Shown here piece by piece: positions 1 through 10,187 of a stretch of DNA of 64,000 nt. A program made the translations under genes and the position numbers. The DNA is from Ctena decussata (lineage: Eukaryota; Mollusca; Bivalvia; Lucinida; Lucinidae): positions 66,376,123 to 66,440,122 of the forward strand of contig OZ022503.1 of the NCBI GenBank assembly GCA_963989385.1, written 5' to 3'. Below the pieces are notes generated by a model. That model did not search any database. It had not been told where the DNA came from and saw only the letters and a list, made by a program, of their open reading frames with translations. Numbering within the stretch: position 1 is the first letter of the stretch; each line of letters begins with the position of its first letter.

Positions 1-58
1 TGATGGGCAAGGCGGTGTCAGGCGAGCTAGCCTGGCCTTGTGACAGGTCTTGTTCTTG
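1..58. repeat. Right end of an 'AGCTCGCCTGAAC...CAGGCGAGCT' dispersed repeat
   Basis: The first bases (GATGGGCAAGGCGGTGTCAGG ... ACAGGTCTTGTT) match the right half of the complete copies at 21921-22071 and 46925-47067. The element is cut by the window start. Confidence 0.6.
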
Positions 59-253
59 TCAGATATATTTACAAGGTAATTCCACAAGTAGGGTAAAAAT
101 AAAAAAGTTGAGACACTAAAATAATAACCATTATCCTAAAAATAAAAGTTTGCTTTTACAATTCAGTAATGCATCAAAAGATGCTGTGAGTGAACAGCCT
201 GCAGGAGCAGTCTGATCAGGGTTTGCCCTGTTTGCTCTGACCTATTTGTACCA

Positions 254-468
254 ATAACTCTTTAAGCACCAAAAAGCAGACGACAAAATTTACGTCTGCC
301 AAAATTAAAAAAATGCCTGTCCAAGACATTTCATATTGAGAATTCAAAGACTAGAGGGCAAACAGTGTAGATCTAGATGAGGTGGATCATTATGAGCCGC
401 CTCAACAGGATCTACGCTGTTTGCAAATTATGCTATTTTCGTCACTGGGGTATAAAGTGTTAAGTCAT
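254..468. mobile_element. MITE family A ('AAGCACCAAAAAGCAGACGAC') copy
   Basis: Starts AACTCTTTAAGCACCA and ends with a degenerate inverse (GTATAAAGTGTTAA). The centre is a GCAAACAGTGTAGATC... palindrome with a GAGGTGG/CCGCCTC stem. The best-preserved relative is 38651-38870. Confidence 0.7.
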
Positions 469-984
469 GCCATGCAGAAGAGAGCTAACAGGTGAGACTA
501 AACCAAGTCTGTGAATCCATTAAGTCTAGCTGGAACCTTGCAGGCTTTGTGCCTGCAGATTCTTTAGGGCCCAGACATGGTACAGTGGACCCTCTTTACA
601 ATGACAGCATTTTGTTCCCAAACTCAACATTTTGCTGTTAAAATGTTAAATTGAATTTGCCGTTATAATGAATGCATATTTAGAACAATATAGCCATTCT
701 GTGCATATCAAAATGATGTTAGGCCAAAATTAAAATTATGTTGGTTTGCTGTTTACCGACCGACCCGAGGTTTTCCGTGCGACCCAAATATTTTTTTTCG
801 ATTTCCAAAAAAAAAAAAATTTTTTCCCGACCCGTCCCGGTAAAGTCCGGATTTTAGTCACGACGTTTCCTATATCCCGGTATTATTTGTTCGTGTCGCT
901 TATTTAACCGCGTGCACGATCCGAATCAGCTTACTGCTTTAAATTTATTATTTCAACCAATGAGCGTTTCTTTAACAATGATTT

Positions 985-1215
985 GTGTTGTATAAGGCTT
1001 CGGAGGCGAAAATCGCCCGAGTCAAAGCGACTTTCTGCGTGTCTGTCAAAAAAGGAGAAAAAAAGTGTACAGTAGTTAAAAACGCATTGAAAAGAATCCC
1101 CACATGCAACACATGGGAAGACCTCTTCAATGATGCAATAATAAACGTTTCGGAAGACGATTTGTCCGACGATATCGTCGACAAATACTCAAAGGTCGCG
1201 TCCATATCTGTCTGA
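985..1215 (+). CDS. Short unrecognised open frame (76 codons) in the outer transposon arm
   Basis: The frame encodes a Lys-rich start followed by an acidic stretch (SEDDLSDDIVDKYSKVAS). The local sequence is richer in CG than its surroundings, which makes it stand out a little. It could be the first exon of the gene carried by the GGTTTGCTG element, cut off by the Harbinger insertion, or chance. No domain is recognised and there is no clear splice partner. The opposite-strand frame over the same bases is no better. Confidence 0.2.
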   Translation: MLYKASEAKIARVKATFCVSVKKGEKKCTVVKNALKRIPTCNTWEDLFNDAIINVSEDDLSDDIVDKYSKVASISV

Positions 1216-1746
1216 AAACTTCGGGTCAGTATGGTAATCCCAACAGGGGACAATTTTCACAATTATGAAGTTGAAATTATTGTTCAGAGTGTAATCAGAT
1301 TAAAGAACAAAATCATGTCAAGATTTATATTTTTTCAGTCCTGTGCTTTAGTGGGAAACACTTATTCTGTGTGATCTTTAATTTCAAATTAATGTAGCAA
1401 GGCCTGTTAAAATGGTTATAAGATTTCATCATTGCAAACCATACTAACACTAATAGTCTGTTTAGACGATACCCGTTTCGATTCGGAACAAATTGCTCCG
1501 CATTAAGGTAATCCGGAGCGAACCCACTTGTCTGTTTAGACTTTACCGTTTTCGATTCGGTGTAAGTTACTTCGCAGTACGGTAATCCGGAACGAATCCG
1601 ATTCAGGAAAACCAGCTTTCTATTTTTAAACTAAAATTTCTATTTTTATTAGCGTAGGCTATAATCATGATTATTTGTTTATGTTACTGATTTGTAATTA
1701 CCCGCGAAATCGTTGTGGTTAGCACCGGGGGTCAGCATTCGAAGAT

Positions 1747-3024
1747 ATGGATTCGCAGGAAAAAGGGTCGTCCCGCAATTGGACGAAAGCAGCTCTGTTC
1801 TTAAAACACGTTAGGTCGAAAAGACTTGCTAAATCAAGAAAATGTGATTTAATAAGAGCAAGATTCCATCGACATCAACGACAACAAAGATTAGCTTTTG
1901 TCTTTGTTATGTGTTTAATGTTCAATATCTTTATTTCAAAACATTGTGAAACGCGGGAAAGGCTCATATGGTGCAAAGAAAGGTCAAAGCACTTTTGGAA
2001 CCAGACAGTAAAGGGTGTGTTCAAAACAAATGACTGGTATGAAAATTTTCGTATGCGGAAAGAAACGTTCGAGTTTTTGTGTAATAAATTACGCAATTAC
2101 ATCACAAAACAACACACCAAAATGAGGCAGCCTATATCTGTGGAGGAGCGTGTAGCTGTAACTCTGTGGTACCTGTCAACCGGCTCAGGGTTCAGGACGG
2201 TTGCTTAGTTATTTGGAATTTCAAAATCCTCTGTCTGTGTAATAGTGCGAGAAACATGCGAAGCGATTGTGCATGTTCTACAAAAGCAAATGATAAAGCT
2301 ACCAAAAGGAGATATACTTGATCAAGTGATTGAGGGGTTCGAATTCAAGTGGGGATTCCCTAACTGTGTTGGTGCAGTCGATGGAACGCATATACCGGTT
2401 ACACCACCGTCTAATTGTCGGACGGACTATTACAACCGCAAGGGGTCTTATTCAATTATTTTACAAGGTCTTGTTGATTTCAAATATTTGTTTACGGATA
2501 TATATGTTGGCTGGCCTGGCAAAGTGCATGATGCCCGTGTTTTTCGGAACTCACACATTTATACCAAAGGATGCCAAGGTACACTTTGTCCTCCTCGACA
2601 TAGAAACATTAACGGAACGGATGTACCCCTGGTAATTCTAGGTGACCCGGCTTATCCGCTTTTGCCTTGGCTAATGAAACCATTCCCTGACAATGGACAT
2701 TTGAACGATGGACAAAAAACATTTAACTACAGGCAGAGCCGGGCAAGAATGGTCGTCGAAAATGCCTTTGGGAGGCTTAAGGGACGCTGGAGGGTGCTGT
2801 TAAAGAAAATGGAAGTCTCGATAGACATTGCACCTATAATAACAAGTGCTTGTTGTGTACTCCACAATTTGTGTGAAATTTGGGGAAAGGAATTTCAGGA
2901 TGAGTGGTTGGCTGGAGTCAATGACAATCCGGCAAATAATGTTCATCACGGTTTGGATAGAAACAACAATGCAAGACGGATTAGGGATGCTTTTGTTACA
3001 TACTTTCAAACTGAAAATAGTTAG
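1747..3024 (+). pseudogene. Harbinger (HARBI1-like) DDE transposase, broken by one stop codon
   Basis: Two open stretches, 1747-2208 and 2245-3024, are in the same frame and separated only by a TAG at 2206-2208; the translation resumes across it as LFGISKSSVCVIVRET, the helix-turn-helix-like region normal for this family. Taking the ATG at 2245 as residue 1, the catalytic region shows VDGTH (Asp46), KVHDARVF (Asp96), GDPAYPLLPW (Asp134) and VVENAFGRLKGRW (Glu172), the conserved acidic residues of PIF/Harbinger nucleases (DDE_Tnp_4). Total length about 425 codons, normal for a full transposase. The enzyme would cut and join transposon ends. A single nonsense mutation in otherwise intact sequence implies recent inactivation. 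Confidence 0.9.
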
Positions 3025-3250
3025 TCCAGGAATAAACATTTTGAGTGTTCGTATAACGCGAACAACATCTCAATAGAGCTTGTTATATCATATTTGCACA
3101 AACTTCTCATGAATACAAGTGTATGCATATTTTCACACATGCATGTTTTCTCAATGTTTCACATAACTGTGCTTGATTAAATAATTATTTGTAAGTGTAA
3201 ACTCAGTTTTCCTGATCCTTTCCCGAATAAGTGAGTTGTGTCTTAGAAAT

Positions 3251-4659
3251 TTAAAGGTTTGTGTACGATATTTCCGAATTCTGATCGTATTCGTCATTTG
3301 GATGAGCCGACATCATGTCTGTAAAAGATCCATACGTGTGGTGTGATGTCATGTTACTTGTACGCCAAGGGTGATGTAGAGGGGTCATATTATTCATAGG
3401 CCCACTGTACTGCTGTGGTGACATCATGGCAGGGGTTTGTTGTGGAGAGTTCATAAAACCCACCAGCATGCTGAACAACTTCAGTTCGTGTTCTCGGTCT
3501 TTCTCTTTTTCTCTCTCCGTTGCCTCCCTCTCGTCTCGTCTGCGTTTCTCCTCCCTTTCCTCAAACCTGTCCTCGGCCTCTCTCTGGTACTGAAGAAACG
3601 AATTCATTGTCTTCTCCAAAGTAGCTTCTAGTTTTTCCGCCTTGTTTGGTTTCTTTGCTGCAACTTTCATATGTTGCCGTTTCCTTTTTAAAATGATAAC
3701 AGGCAAGTCTGGATCTCTCTGAGGTTCATTAATGGCCCCTGGGGCGTCCTGAGAGTCATTCCTGTCCTGCGGGGCACCTGTGTCTTGTGCACCATCCCTG
3801 TCTTGAGCTTCATCTCGGTCCTGAGCTTCCTGTGGAACATCAGATTCAGAGTCACCATCAAGAGATTGGTCTGTAAGAAATAATTATTCAATAATGAAAA
3901 TCTCTACTGTTACATTAAGATAACTTTTGGTCATTTACTGTAGCCATTAAAAGGCAACCGAGTCGCGTTTTGAGAAAGCCTACCTGTGAATGTGTGATAA
4001 TAGATTCAACGCAGCCTTCCCAGCAAAAAAAACATGTGCCAGTGTATGCAAAGTCGGCATAGATGATGAGCATATGCAGGTTTCGTGTGTGTGCGCGTGT
4101 GTGTGCTGCTTTCCTTAGTTTCCTATTGGTTTTGAGAGCGGTATGTAGGATTTGATTGTAATCATTCCTGATCATTGCCTATCTTTTAACTTTTAGTGAA
4201 ATGACAAGAAACACAAACTAATTGTAGAATTTAAAAAAATATATATATTGAAGTAGGTACAGAAACATACCTTCTGTTTCGCTTTCGTGACCATCACTGG
4301 TCGATGTATCAATCAACACTGGTGGGGCTGACGCCGGGCGATGACCAAGAACCATGTCAATTTCTTCAAAAAATGCTGAGCTTTTTCTTCCCCTTCCTGA
4401 TTTCCCATTTTCTTTCTTGGTGTTGAAATATTCTGTCCTTAAACCCATAATCTTGGTTTGACACTGACTGGCAGTTCTTTCATAACCACATTCCCTCAGT
4501 CGCTTTGCGATTTTCTCATATACTGTCGTATTCCTCCTACACCTTCTCGAATTCTTCTTGGATTTCAGTATCTGACCACACCCGAATCAGCGCAAGGGTC
4601 TCTTGATGTGTCCAGGTCAGTCCCCTGTCACTGTCCTTTGATACTTTCGACTGCGCCAT
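3251..4659 (-). pseudogene. Harbinger accessory Myb/SANT-like (trihelix) protein, two exons, frameshifted (complete copy)
   Basis: Read on the minus strand, the ATG at 4659 starts MAQSKVSKDSDRGLTW, followed by a Myb/SANT-like trihelix segment (ETLALIRVWSD... YEKIAKRLRECGY... CQTKI). Exon 1 runs 4659-4271 and ends at a donor (CAGAAG|GTATGT); exon 2 starts at 3870 after TTTCTTACAG and ends at a stop at 3251. Joined at this intron, the frame continues correctly into an Asp/Gln-rich linker, a basic patch (KRKRQHMK) and a Glu/Arg-rich coiled-coil-like region (LEKTMNSFLQYQREAEDRFEERE). Such proteins bind the ends and carry the transposase to the nucleus in Harbinger elements (family knowledge). A frameshift near 4538-4543, creating an early TAG, breaks the trihelix. 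Confidence 0.75.
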
Positions 4660-5805
4660 TTTGATTTGTTACAGAGATGTTACATATAACGCCTCTCTCT
4701 GGTACTGAAGAAACGAATTCATTGTCTTCTCCAAAGTAGCTTCTAGTTTTTCCGCCTTGTTTGGTTTCTTTGCTGCAACTTTCATATGTTGCCGTTTCCT
4801 TTTTAAAATGATAACAGGCAAGTCTGGATCTCTCTGAGGTTCATTAATGGCCCCTGGGGCGTCCTGAGAGTCATTCCTGTCCTGCGGGGCACCTGTGTCT
4901 TGTGCACCATCCCTGTCTTGAGCTTCATCTCGGTCCTGAGCTTCCTGTGGAACATCAGATTCAGAGTCACCATCAAGAGATTGGTCTGTAAGAAATAATT
5001 ATTCAATAATGAAAATCTCTACTGTTACATTAAGATAACTTTTGGTCATTTACTGTAGCCATTAAAAGGCAACCGAGTCGCGTTTTGAGAAAGCCTACCT
5101 GTGAATGTGTGATAATAGATTCAACGCAGCCTTCCCAGCAAAAAAAACATGTGCCAGTGTATGCAAAGTCGGCATAGATGATGAGCATATGCAGGTTTCG
5201 TGTGTGTGCGCGTGTGTGTGCTGCTTTCCTTAGTTTCCTATTGGTTTTGAGAGCGGTATGTAGGATTTGATTGTAATCATTCCTGATCATTGCCTATCTT
5301 TTAACTTTTAGTGAAATGACAAGAAACACAAACTAATTGTAGAATTTAAAAAAATATATATATTGAAGTAGGTACAGAAACATACCTTCTGTTTCGCTTT
5401 CGTGACCATCACTGGTCGATGTATCAATCAACACTGGTGGGGCTGACGCCGGGCGATGACCAAGAACCATGTCAATTTCTTCAAAAAATGCTGAGCTTTT
5501 TCTTCCCCTTCCTGATTTCCCATTTTCTTTCTTGGTGTTGAAATATTCTGTCCTTAAACCCATAATCTTGGTTTGACACTGACTGGCAGTTCTTTCATAA
5601 CCACATTCCCTCAGTCGCTTTGCGATTTTCTCATATACTGTCGTATTCCTCCTACACCTTCTCGAATTCTTCTTGGATTTCAGTATCTGACCACACCCGA
5701 ATCAGCGCAAGGGTCTCTTGATGTGTCCAGGTCAGTCCCCTGTCACTGTCCTTTGATACTTTCGACTGCGCCATTTTGATTTGTTACAGAGATGTTACAT
5801 ATAAC
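3576..5805. repeat. Direct tandem duplication, two units of 1,115 bp inside Harbinger
   Basis: Unit 1 is 3576-4690 and unit 2 is 4691-5805. Every stretch I compared is the same, and four open frames recur with identical translations at exactly +1,115. The sequence GCCTC occurs at 3576, at 4691 and again at 5806, giving 5-bp microhomology at the junction. It is either a very recent duplication or an assembly artefact. Confidence 0.9.
4691..5774 (-). pseudogene. Duplicated, 3'-truncated copy of the Harbinger Myb/SANT-like gene
   Basis: This is the same gene as the neighbour downstream, starting at ATG 5774, with exon 1 to 5386 and exon 2 from 4985. It is cut at 4691 in the coiled-coil region by the duplication junction, after which the frame reads a few foreign codons into the upstream leader of the complete copy and stops. 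It carries the identical frameshift in the trihelix, so the mutation predates the duplication, or the copies have been homogenised. Confidence 0.75.
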
Positions 5806-6329
5806 GCCTCAGAAAATATCGCGGGAAATGCAGCATGCTCAAATGTAAACATGACCTTAACATGCCCGAGGTCAGTCCAAAAATAAATTTTAATGCGGAT
5901 TCGCTACGGTTTGCTGTTTAGACACGACTTTTAATTCGAAGTAAAAGTTAATTCGGTTTCGATCCAAGGTGCTCTGTAGGATTAGTTTACTCTGAATTAG
6001 TTTTTAAATCGAATCAGATTTGCTAGTGTAAACAGTTAATTCGAAGCGAAAACGGATTCGATTCGGATTAAAACTCTAGTCTAAACAGGGTATAACACTA
6101 ACTTTCTGTGCCTGCCATACATATATATGTATAATATACAAAAAAAAAAAAAAAGCCTACCGACCGACCCACTTCTACTATTAGAAAAAAATAATAAAAA
6201 GCCTACCGACCGACCCACCTCTAATTTTCTGGGTCGGTAAACAGCAAACCAACAATTTTTTAAGGTTGGCCCTATAAAGAATTTTGCTGTTTTAATGAAT
6301 GCCTTTGTAAAGAGGGTTGACTATATGTG

Positions 6330-7345
6330 CAATTACAAATATGATAAAACTATGTGGATGCACTGGCTGGTTTGAGCTATTGCCTATTTTGTGTGTGTTA
6401 AGCACCCTTTTAGCATGTCCCAATTTAACTCAGTTCTCTATGAAAAAATTTTTGTAGTGTGCCATCAAAAATACAGCCTCTCCAAGACAATTCCTAGGGG
6501 TCACTACATATCCTTTTAACCCATTAATGCCTTGCGTTTCAATAGAGAGTATATAGGCAAACAGTGCAATTTTTTCTCCAATTATTAAGCAGACACTTAA
6601 AGGGTGAATTCTCTCTAAAGAGAGTAAATTCTTTCTCTGTGCTGGAAGGTATGCACATTACAGGGAAGCAAATATCCTGTTCTGTGAAAGTTGTCTGCCC
6701 TGTACAAATATCAGTTTAACCATGGAGTTTTAACCATTTGTCTGTCCCACAAGTATAGCTTTCACAAAAAGTTTGGTCTATGTTTTTGGCAACCATTTAA
6801 AATTTACACCAATACAACTACAAAAATCTACAATAAAACTTTTGTTTATATCTCAAAAACCGACACTAAAATGTCCAGTGGTGGATTTCAAGCACGGATG
6901 TGAGTGGTGGCTTTCATACCACTTTACTTTCATTATCAGCCTTATGTAGTTGAAATACTGTTGAAAACGCCATAAAGTTACAAGTCATTCATTCAACTGG
7001 ACCTTGCAGTACATTGTGCTACCATGTGATACCATATGCAGTTCTGCGGTATTTCATATAACTGCTCACGACATCAATGAAAATAGTGCTCCCAACATTT
7101 ATATGAATAGCTTCTTTGTCAGTGAAGCTGTCTAAAATGTGAGGACAATAAGGTTGCATGATTAGGTCACGTCAGGTCACCTGCGATTGCAGCGTTAAGG
7201 TCAGGCTGCATTGTGTGTAACTAATGGCTGTACTTCCATGTATGAGCCAATGACTAGACTGTTTACGCCCATGAGCATAGACAACAAAAAGGTAACAGGC
7301 GAAGAATGCAGCATTAAATGTACAGAATTTCTATAAAATGATAGA
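6330..7345. other. Intergenic or intronic stretch with one degraded SINE tail
   Basis: I see no gene here. Around 6875-6995 the phrase 'ATTATCAGCC...GAAATACTGTTGAAAA...CAAGTCATTCATTC' is an old copy of the body and tail of SINE family 2. The 70-codon frame at 6691 has no recognisable content. Confidence 0.5.
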
Positions 7346-7349
7346 TACC

Positions 7350-7696
7350 CTTGAACACAGGGTATAATCGATTCCGCCAATTTTTGCTTCCTGCAGAGAC
7401 TTGTACATCATATTTGGCTTCTGCCGAGACTGTCCGCGAACTTTTGCTTCCTGCAGAGACTACTGTCCTCGAAAAATGGCTTCCTGCCGAGACTGTCCGC
7501 GTGACTCTGCTTCCTGCCGAGAGCCTCGGCAGGAAGTAGAATCACGTGGACAGTCTCTGCAGGAAGCCATTTATCATGTACAGAAGTCTCGGCAGGAAGC
7601 AAGAGATCGCGGACAGTCTCGGCAGAAGCCAAATATGATGTACTGTCTCTGCAGGAAGCGAAAATTGGCGGAATCGATTATACTCTGTGTTGAACA
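7350..7696. repeat. Long inverted repeat (hairpin, about 170-nt arms) built of repeated CTTCCTGCCGAGACTGTCC units
   Basis: The left arm from TTGAACACAGGGTATAATCG and the right arm ending CGATTATACTCTGTGTTGAA are near-perfect reverse complements around the centre GCCGAGAGCCTCGGC (7516-7530). Each arm holds about four copies of a degenerate 35-40-nt unit (GCTTCCTGC[CA]GAGACTGTCC). Open frames on both strands are a by-product of this symmetry. It is either a fold-back MITE or a source of long hairpin RNA. Confidence 0.85.
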
Positions 7697-8051
7697 GTGC
7701 TGAAATGATGAATGGACTCATCCATTAATGATAAGGGTAGAAGAGTCTACCAGGCATAAATGGGTGAAAAGATGACAACTATTGAAAGTTGAGTTTTCAT
7801 ACATAAGCTGCTTCAATTAATTGATTATGAAATATACGCATAATATTAAAAAAAGATTAACCCAGTTCCAAATTCATAAAACATTTTACTTCATGTGAAA
7901 TAAGTTGCCTCTTTAATCTAGCCAACATGAAAAAAAAAGTTAAAACTTTATTTTTTGCACTTTGATTACCGCATTTATTTGGTTATAAGAAAGGTTTTTC
8001 CCTCCCAATTAATCCCAAAAATCTAGACTCATCTTATAAGATGACCAAAGC

Positions 8052-8103
8052 AATCCCCAAAATCTAGATCCATCTTATAAGATGGATCTAGATTTTTTGG
8101 ATT
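8052..8103. repeat. Short palindrome
   Basis: AATCTAGATCCATCTTATAAG and its complement meet at CTTATAAG, giving a stem of about 25 bp. A partial copy of the same words lies just upstream (8019-8044). Likely the core of a small MITE. Confidence 0.6.
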
Positions 8104-8324
8104 GTTTTATCAGGAGAAAACCCTTAATTCTTATAGTAGAATCTCTTAAGACTGATTTAGGTATCTGGGGGCATTCTAGAGAAAGGAAAACCCTGCTTTA
8201 TAGCCGACCCCAAACAAACAGACCTTGGACAGGTGACCATTATGCTGCCACCTGTAGATGCCATAAATTGAACCCAGGCCAAGCAAGAGACATACCCCTG
8301 TTCTGTCAAGGCAAAAATACATAG

Positions 8325-9275
8325 TACTGTAATGTGCCTAAATTTTGGGACTCCTAAAAATAAATAAATTTTCCATTTGGGACAAATGGAAAATTGAATA
8401 TTTTTCTATTCTATTCTATCCCATAACCTTACTAGGTTGTTGGGGCACCACAGCTGACTTCAAAACAATCCCTTTCCACCTTGTCCTGTCTTCAGCTGCC
8501 CTAGTTGAGCTTGCAAAATCCATTCCAGTCCACTCCTTGATATTGTCTTCCCACCTCTTCTTCTGTCTACCTCTTCTTCTTTTTCCTTTCACTGTGCCCT
8601 GAAGAATTGTCTTTGCTAAACCAGAAGACCTTGAGACGTGGCCAAACCACCTTAGTTTCCGTTTCTTGACCAGCGTCAGGAGTTCATCGTATTCTCCAAT
8701 GGCTGCTTGGATCTTCCTGCGAACCTCCTCATTGGTTATATGGCCCTTGTACGAAATGTTCAGTAACCTTTGGTAGCATCTCATCTCAAAGGCCTGCATT
8801 CTTTTCTCTAACTCTGCTGTCAAGGTCCATGATTCACAGGCATACAGAAATATGGAAACGACAAGGGAGCGCATAAGTGTCACCTTTGATCCAAGAGATA
8901 TGTTGTTATCTCTCCAAATTGGTTTCAGCTTGGCAAGAGCTGAAGTGGCTTGTGCTATCCTTGAGAGAACCTCCTGTTTTGAGCCATCATCTGAGACAAC
9001 TGCTCCAAGGTATTTGAAGCTGCTTACAGTACCCAGCTTCTGCCCCTTTACCTTGATCTCCCTCTGGATGCCATCTGCGCTGTTTGTCATCAGTTTGGTC
9101 TTCTCAGCACTGATCTCCATCTTATACCTTATGCAGGTCTGGTCGAGACTTTCAACTAGAGCTTCTAGTTCCTGCTCTTCCTGAGCAAGAGCGTCTATAT
9201 CATCGGCAAACCGCAGGTTGGTAATATTTCTGCCGAATATTTTTAGGTGTCTCAAAACTAAAGCACATCGTGGTA
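8325..9275. mobile_element. Palindromic mariner-type MITE ('CTGTAATGTGCCTAAATTTTGGG') split by a LINE insertion
   Basis: The left part (8325-8405) and the right part (9235-9275) together make the same palindrome found uninterrupted at 35773-35882. Both ends start with TA. The break lies exactly at a direct repeat, GAATATTTTT, flanking the LINE fragment. Confidence 0.8.
8406..9234 (-). pseudogene. 5'-truncated non-LTR retrotransposon (RTE-like): reverse transcriptase C-terminal fragment
   Basis: The minus strand encodes an uninterrupted fragment of about 270 codons, beginning near GRNITNLRFADDIDALA, which holds the FADD catalytic motif of reverse transcriptase. It continues through SFKYLGAVVSDDGS, WTLTAELEKRMQAFEMRCYQRLL and LRWFGHVSR...GRQKKRWEDNIKEW, the thumb and C-terminal region usual for LINE RTs of molluscs and other animals. 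The 3' end carries a short TTCTA repeat (CTATTCTATTCTATC on the plus strand), as in RTE-type elements. A 10-bp target-site duplication, GAATATTTTT (8396-8405 and 9235-9244), frames it. The N-terminal RT, the endonuclease and everything upstream are missing, so it is dead on arrival. The first ~30 codons of the open frame are flanking MITE, not LINE. Confidence 0.85.
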
Positions 9276-9655
9276 CAGCTCTATGTACATGCAGTTTTAA
9301 GTAACTGTATAAATTAAGAAGCATAATAGGGATGGCAAAGAATAGATAAAATCACCATTAATTGTAGTGAAAGTTTGTTTCATGTCTAACAGCTACGTTT
9401 TTGTACAAAATTAACTGATAAGTAAGCGATGTGTGAAGTTAAAAAAATTCTTAATTGAAAATTTTGAAAATAACATTAATATGTTAGTCAGGTAGACACA
9501 TACTAATTGCTTTTTTAAGGGTGTTAAATTTATGTCCATTGATATTTATATTAAGTTTTTTTCATCAAAACTGGAAAAAAAAAAACTTTAGTTAATTCTG
9601 CCTACATGATTTCAGGATATTTTAGGACATAATTGGTTTGTATTGTTTTTACATT
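9276..9655. other. AT-rich spacer, nothing recognised
   Basis: I see no gene, palindrome or family repeat here beyond short A/T runs. Confidence 0.4.
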
Positions 9656-9659
9656 TTGA

Positions 9660-9850
9660 TTAAGGTATGTGGGTAGACGTCTGTTTTTTCTGCTGTCTTT
9701 GCAAAAAAGGATACGTTTTTGACTTTCTGTTTGCTTACCTGAACAGCAAAGTCCTAATGGAGTCTACTCTTAAAGAAAAGAATTTGCTCCTCTTAAAGGA
9801 GCAAATTCTTTCCTTTAAGAGTAGATCCCCATGGAGTTGAGTGGGTTAAG
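9660..9850. mobile_element. MITE family B ('ACTCTTAAAGGAAAGAATTTGCTCC' hairpin) copy
   Basis: The core hairpin 9765-9826 (TCTACTCTTAAAGAAAAGAA ... its complement) is flanked by the family words CTTTCTGTTTGCTTACCTG and CCCATGGAGTT. Relatives: 26330-26440, 29528-29760, 52457-52665. Confidence 0.7.
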
Positions 9851-10117
9851 TGCTGGTCATCTTTCTTTGGAGATCCCTCCCAATGTGTATGTTTTGCGCA
9901 GGAAAAAAAAATCAACCCTTTTGATTTCTTAAAAAAAAAACACTGTAATAGCTCATTCTTGAATCTGGTCTGTTCACATACTCCATACATGGAAGTGAAG
10001 GTTGATAACTGAAGTAACATTATTGAGAGTTCATAAAGACTTCAAATTTGTTTAGTGTATTTTTTATGGCATTTTTGAGTACCATAATGACCACAGCAAT
10101 GTGACAGATGTAACAAA

Positions 10118-10187
10118 GCAAACAGTGTAGACACTGATCAGACTGCTCCCATAAGGAGCAGTCTGATCATGGGCTACACTGTTTGCC
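10118..10187. repeat. GATCAGACTG palindrome (family C), 70 bp
   Basis: GCAAACAGTGTAGACACTGA ... CTACACTGTTTGC folds into a stem of about 30 bp with GACTGCTCC/GGAGCAGTC next to the loop. Confidence 0.8.

Larger units (their letters stand above)
1454..6092. mobile_element. PIF/Harbinger DNA transposon (4.64 kb, with an internal tandem duplication)
   Basis: The element is bounded by TAGTCTGTTTAGAC (left) and the inverted TACCCTGTTTAGAC (right), flanked by a direct TAA (1451-1453 and 6093-6095). TAA/TTA target duplications are the mark of PIF/Harbinger. It carries the two genes typical of the superfamily, a DDE transposase (+) and a Myb/SANT-like DNA-binding protein (-), in convergent orientation. 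Subterminal sequences rich in GATTCGGATTCG-like motifs lie inside both ends. One premature stop in the transposase and a frameshift in the accessory gene suggest a recently dead copy. Confidence 0.9.
739..6254. mobile_element. Inverted-repeat element with termini GGTTTGCTGTTTACCGACC, itself interrupted by Harbinger
   Basis: GGTTTGCTGTTTACCGACC at 743-761 and its reverse complement at 6232-6250 form the termini; the match extends a few bases outward (TGTTGG/CCAACA). The right side carries two further copies of the CCTACCGACCGACCCAC motif (6155-6172, 6202-6219). The left arm holds relatively CG-rich sequence and a 76-codon open frame (985-1215) that I do not recognise. Superfamily undetermined. 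Together with its host element it flanks the Harbinger insertion on both sides. Confidence 0.6.
581..6325. mobile_element. 'CCCTCTTTACAA' mariner-like MITE, interrupted by a nested stack of transposons
   Basis: The left part, beginning TACAGTGGACCCTCTTTACA, and the right part, ending TTGTAAAGAGGGTTGACTATA, are the two ends of one short element. An uninterrupted relative lies at 15083-15258. The termini start with TA, fitting a Tc1/mariner-type non-autonomous element. About 157 nt of the left side and 70 nt of the right side survive around the insertion at 739-6254. Confidence 0.65.

Noticed and set aside
7351..7703. Open frames with repeated LLPAET / SCRDC motifs
   Set aside because: Caused by the inverted and tandem structure of the hairpin.
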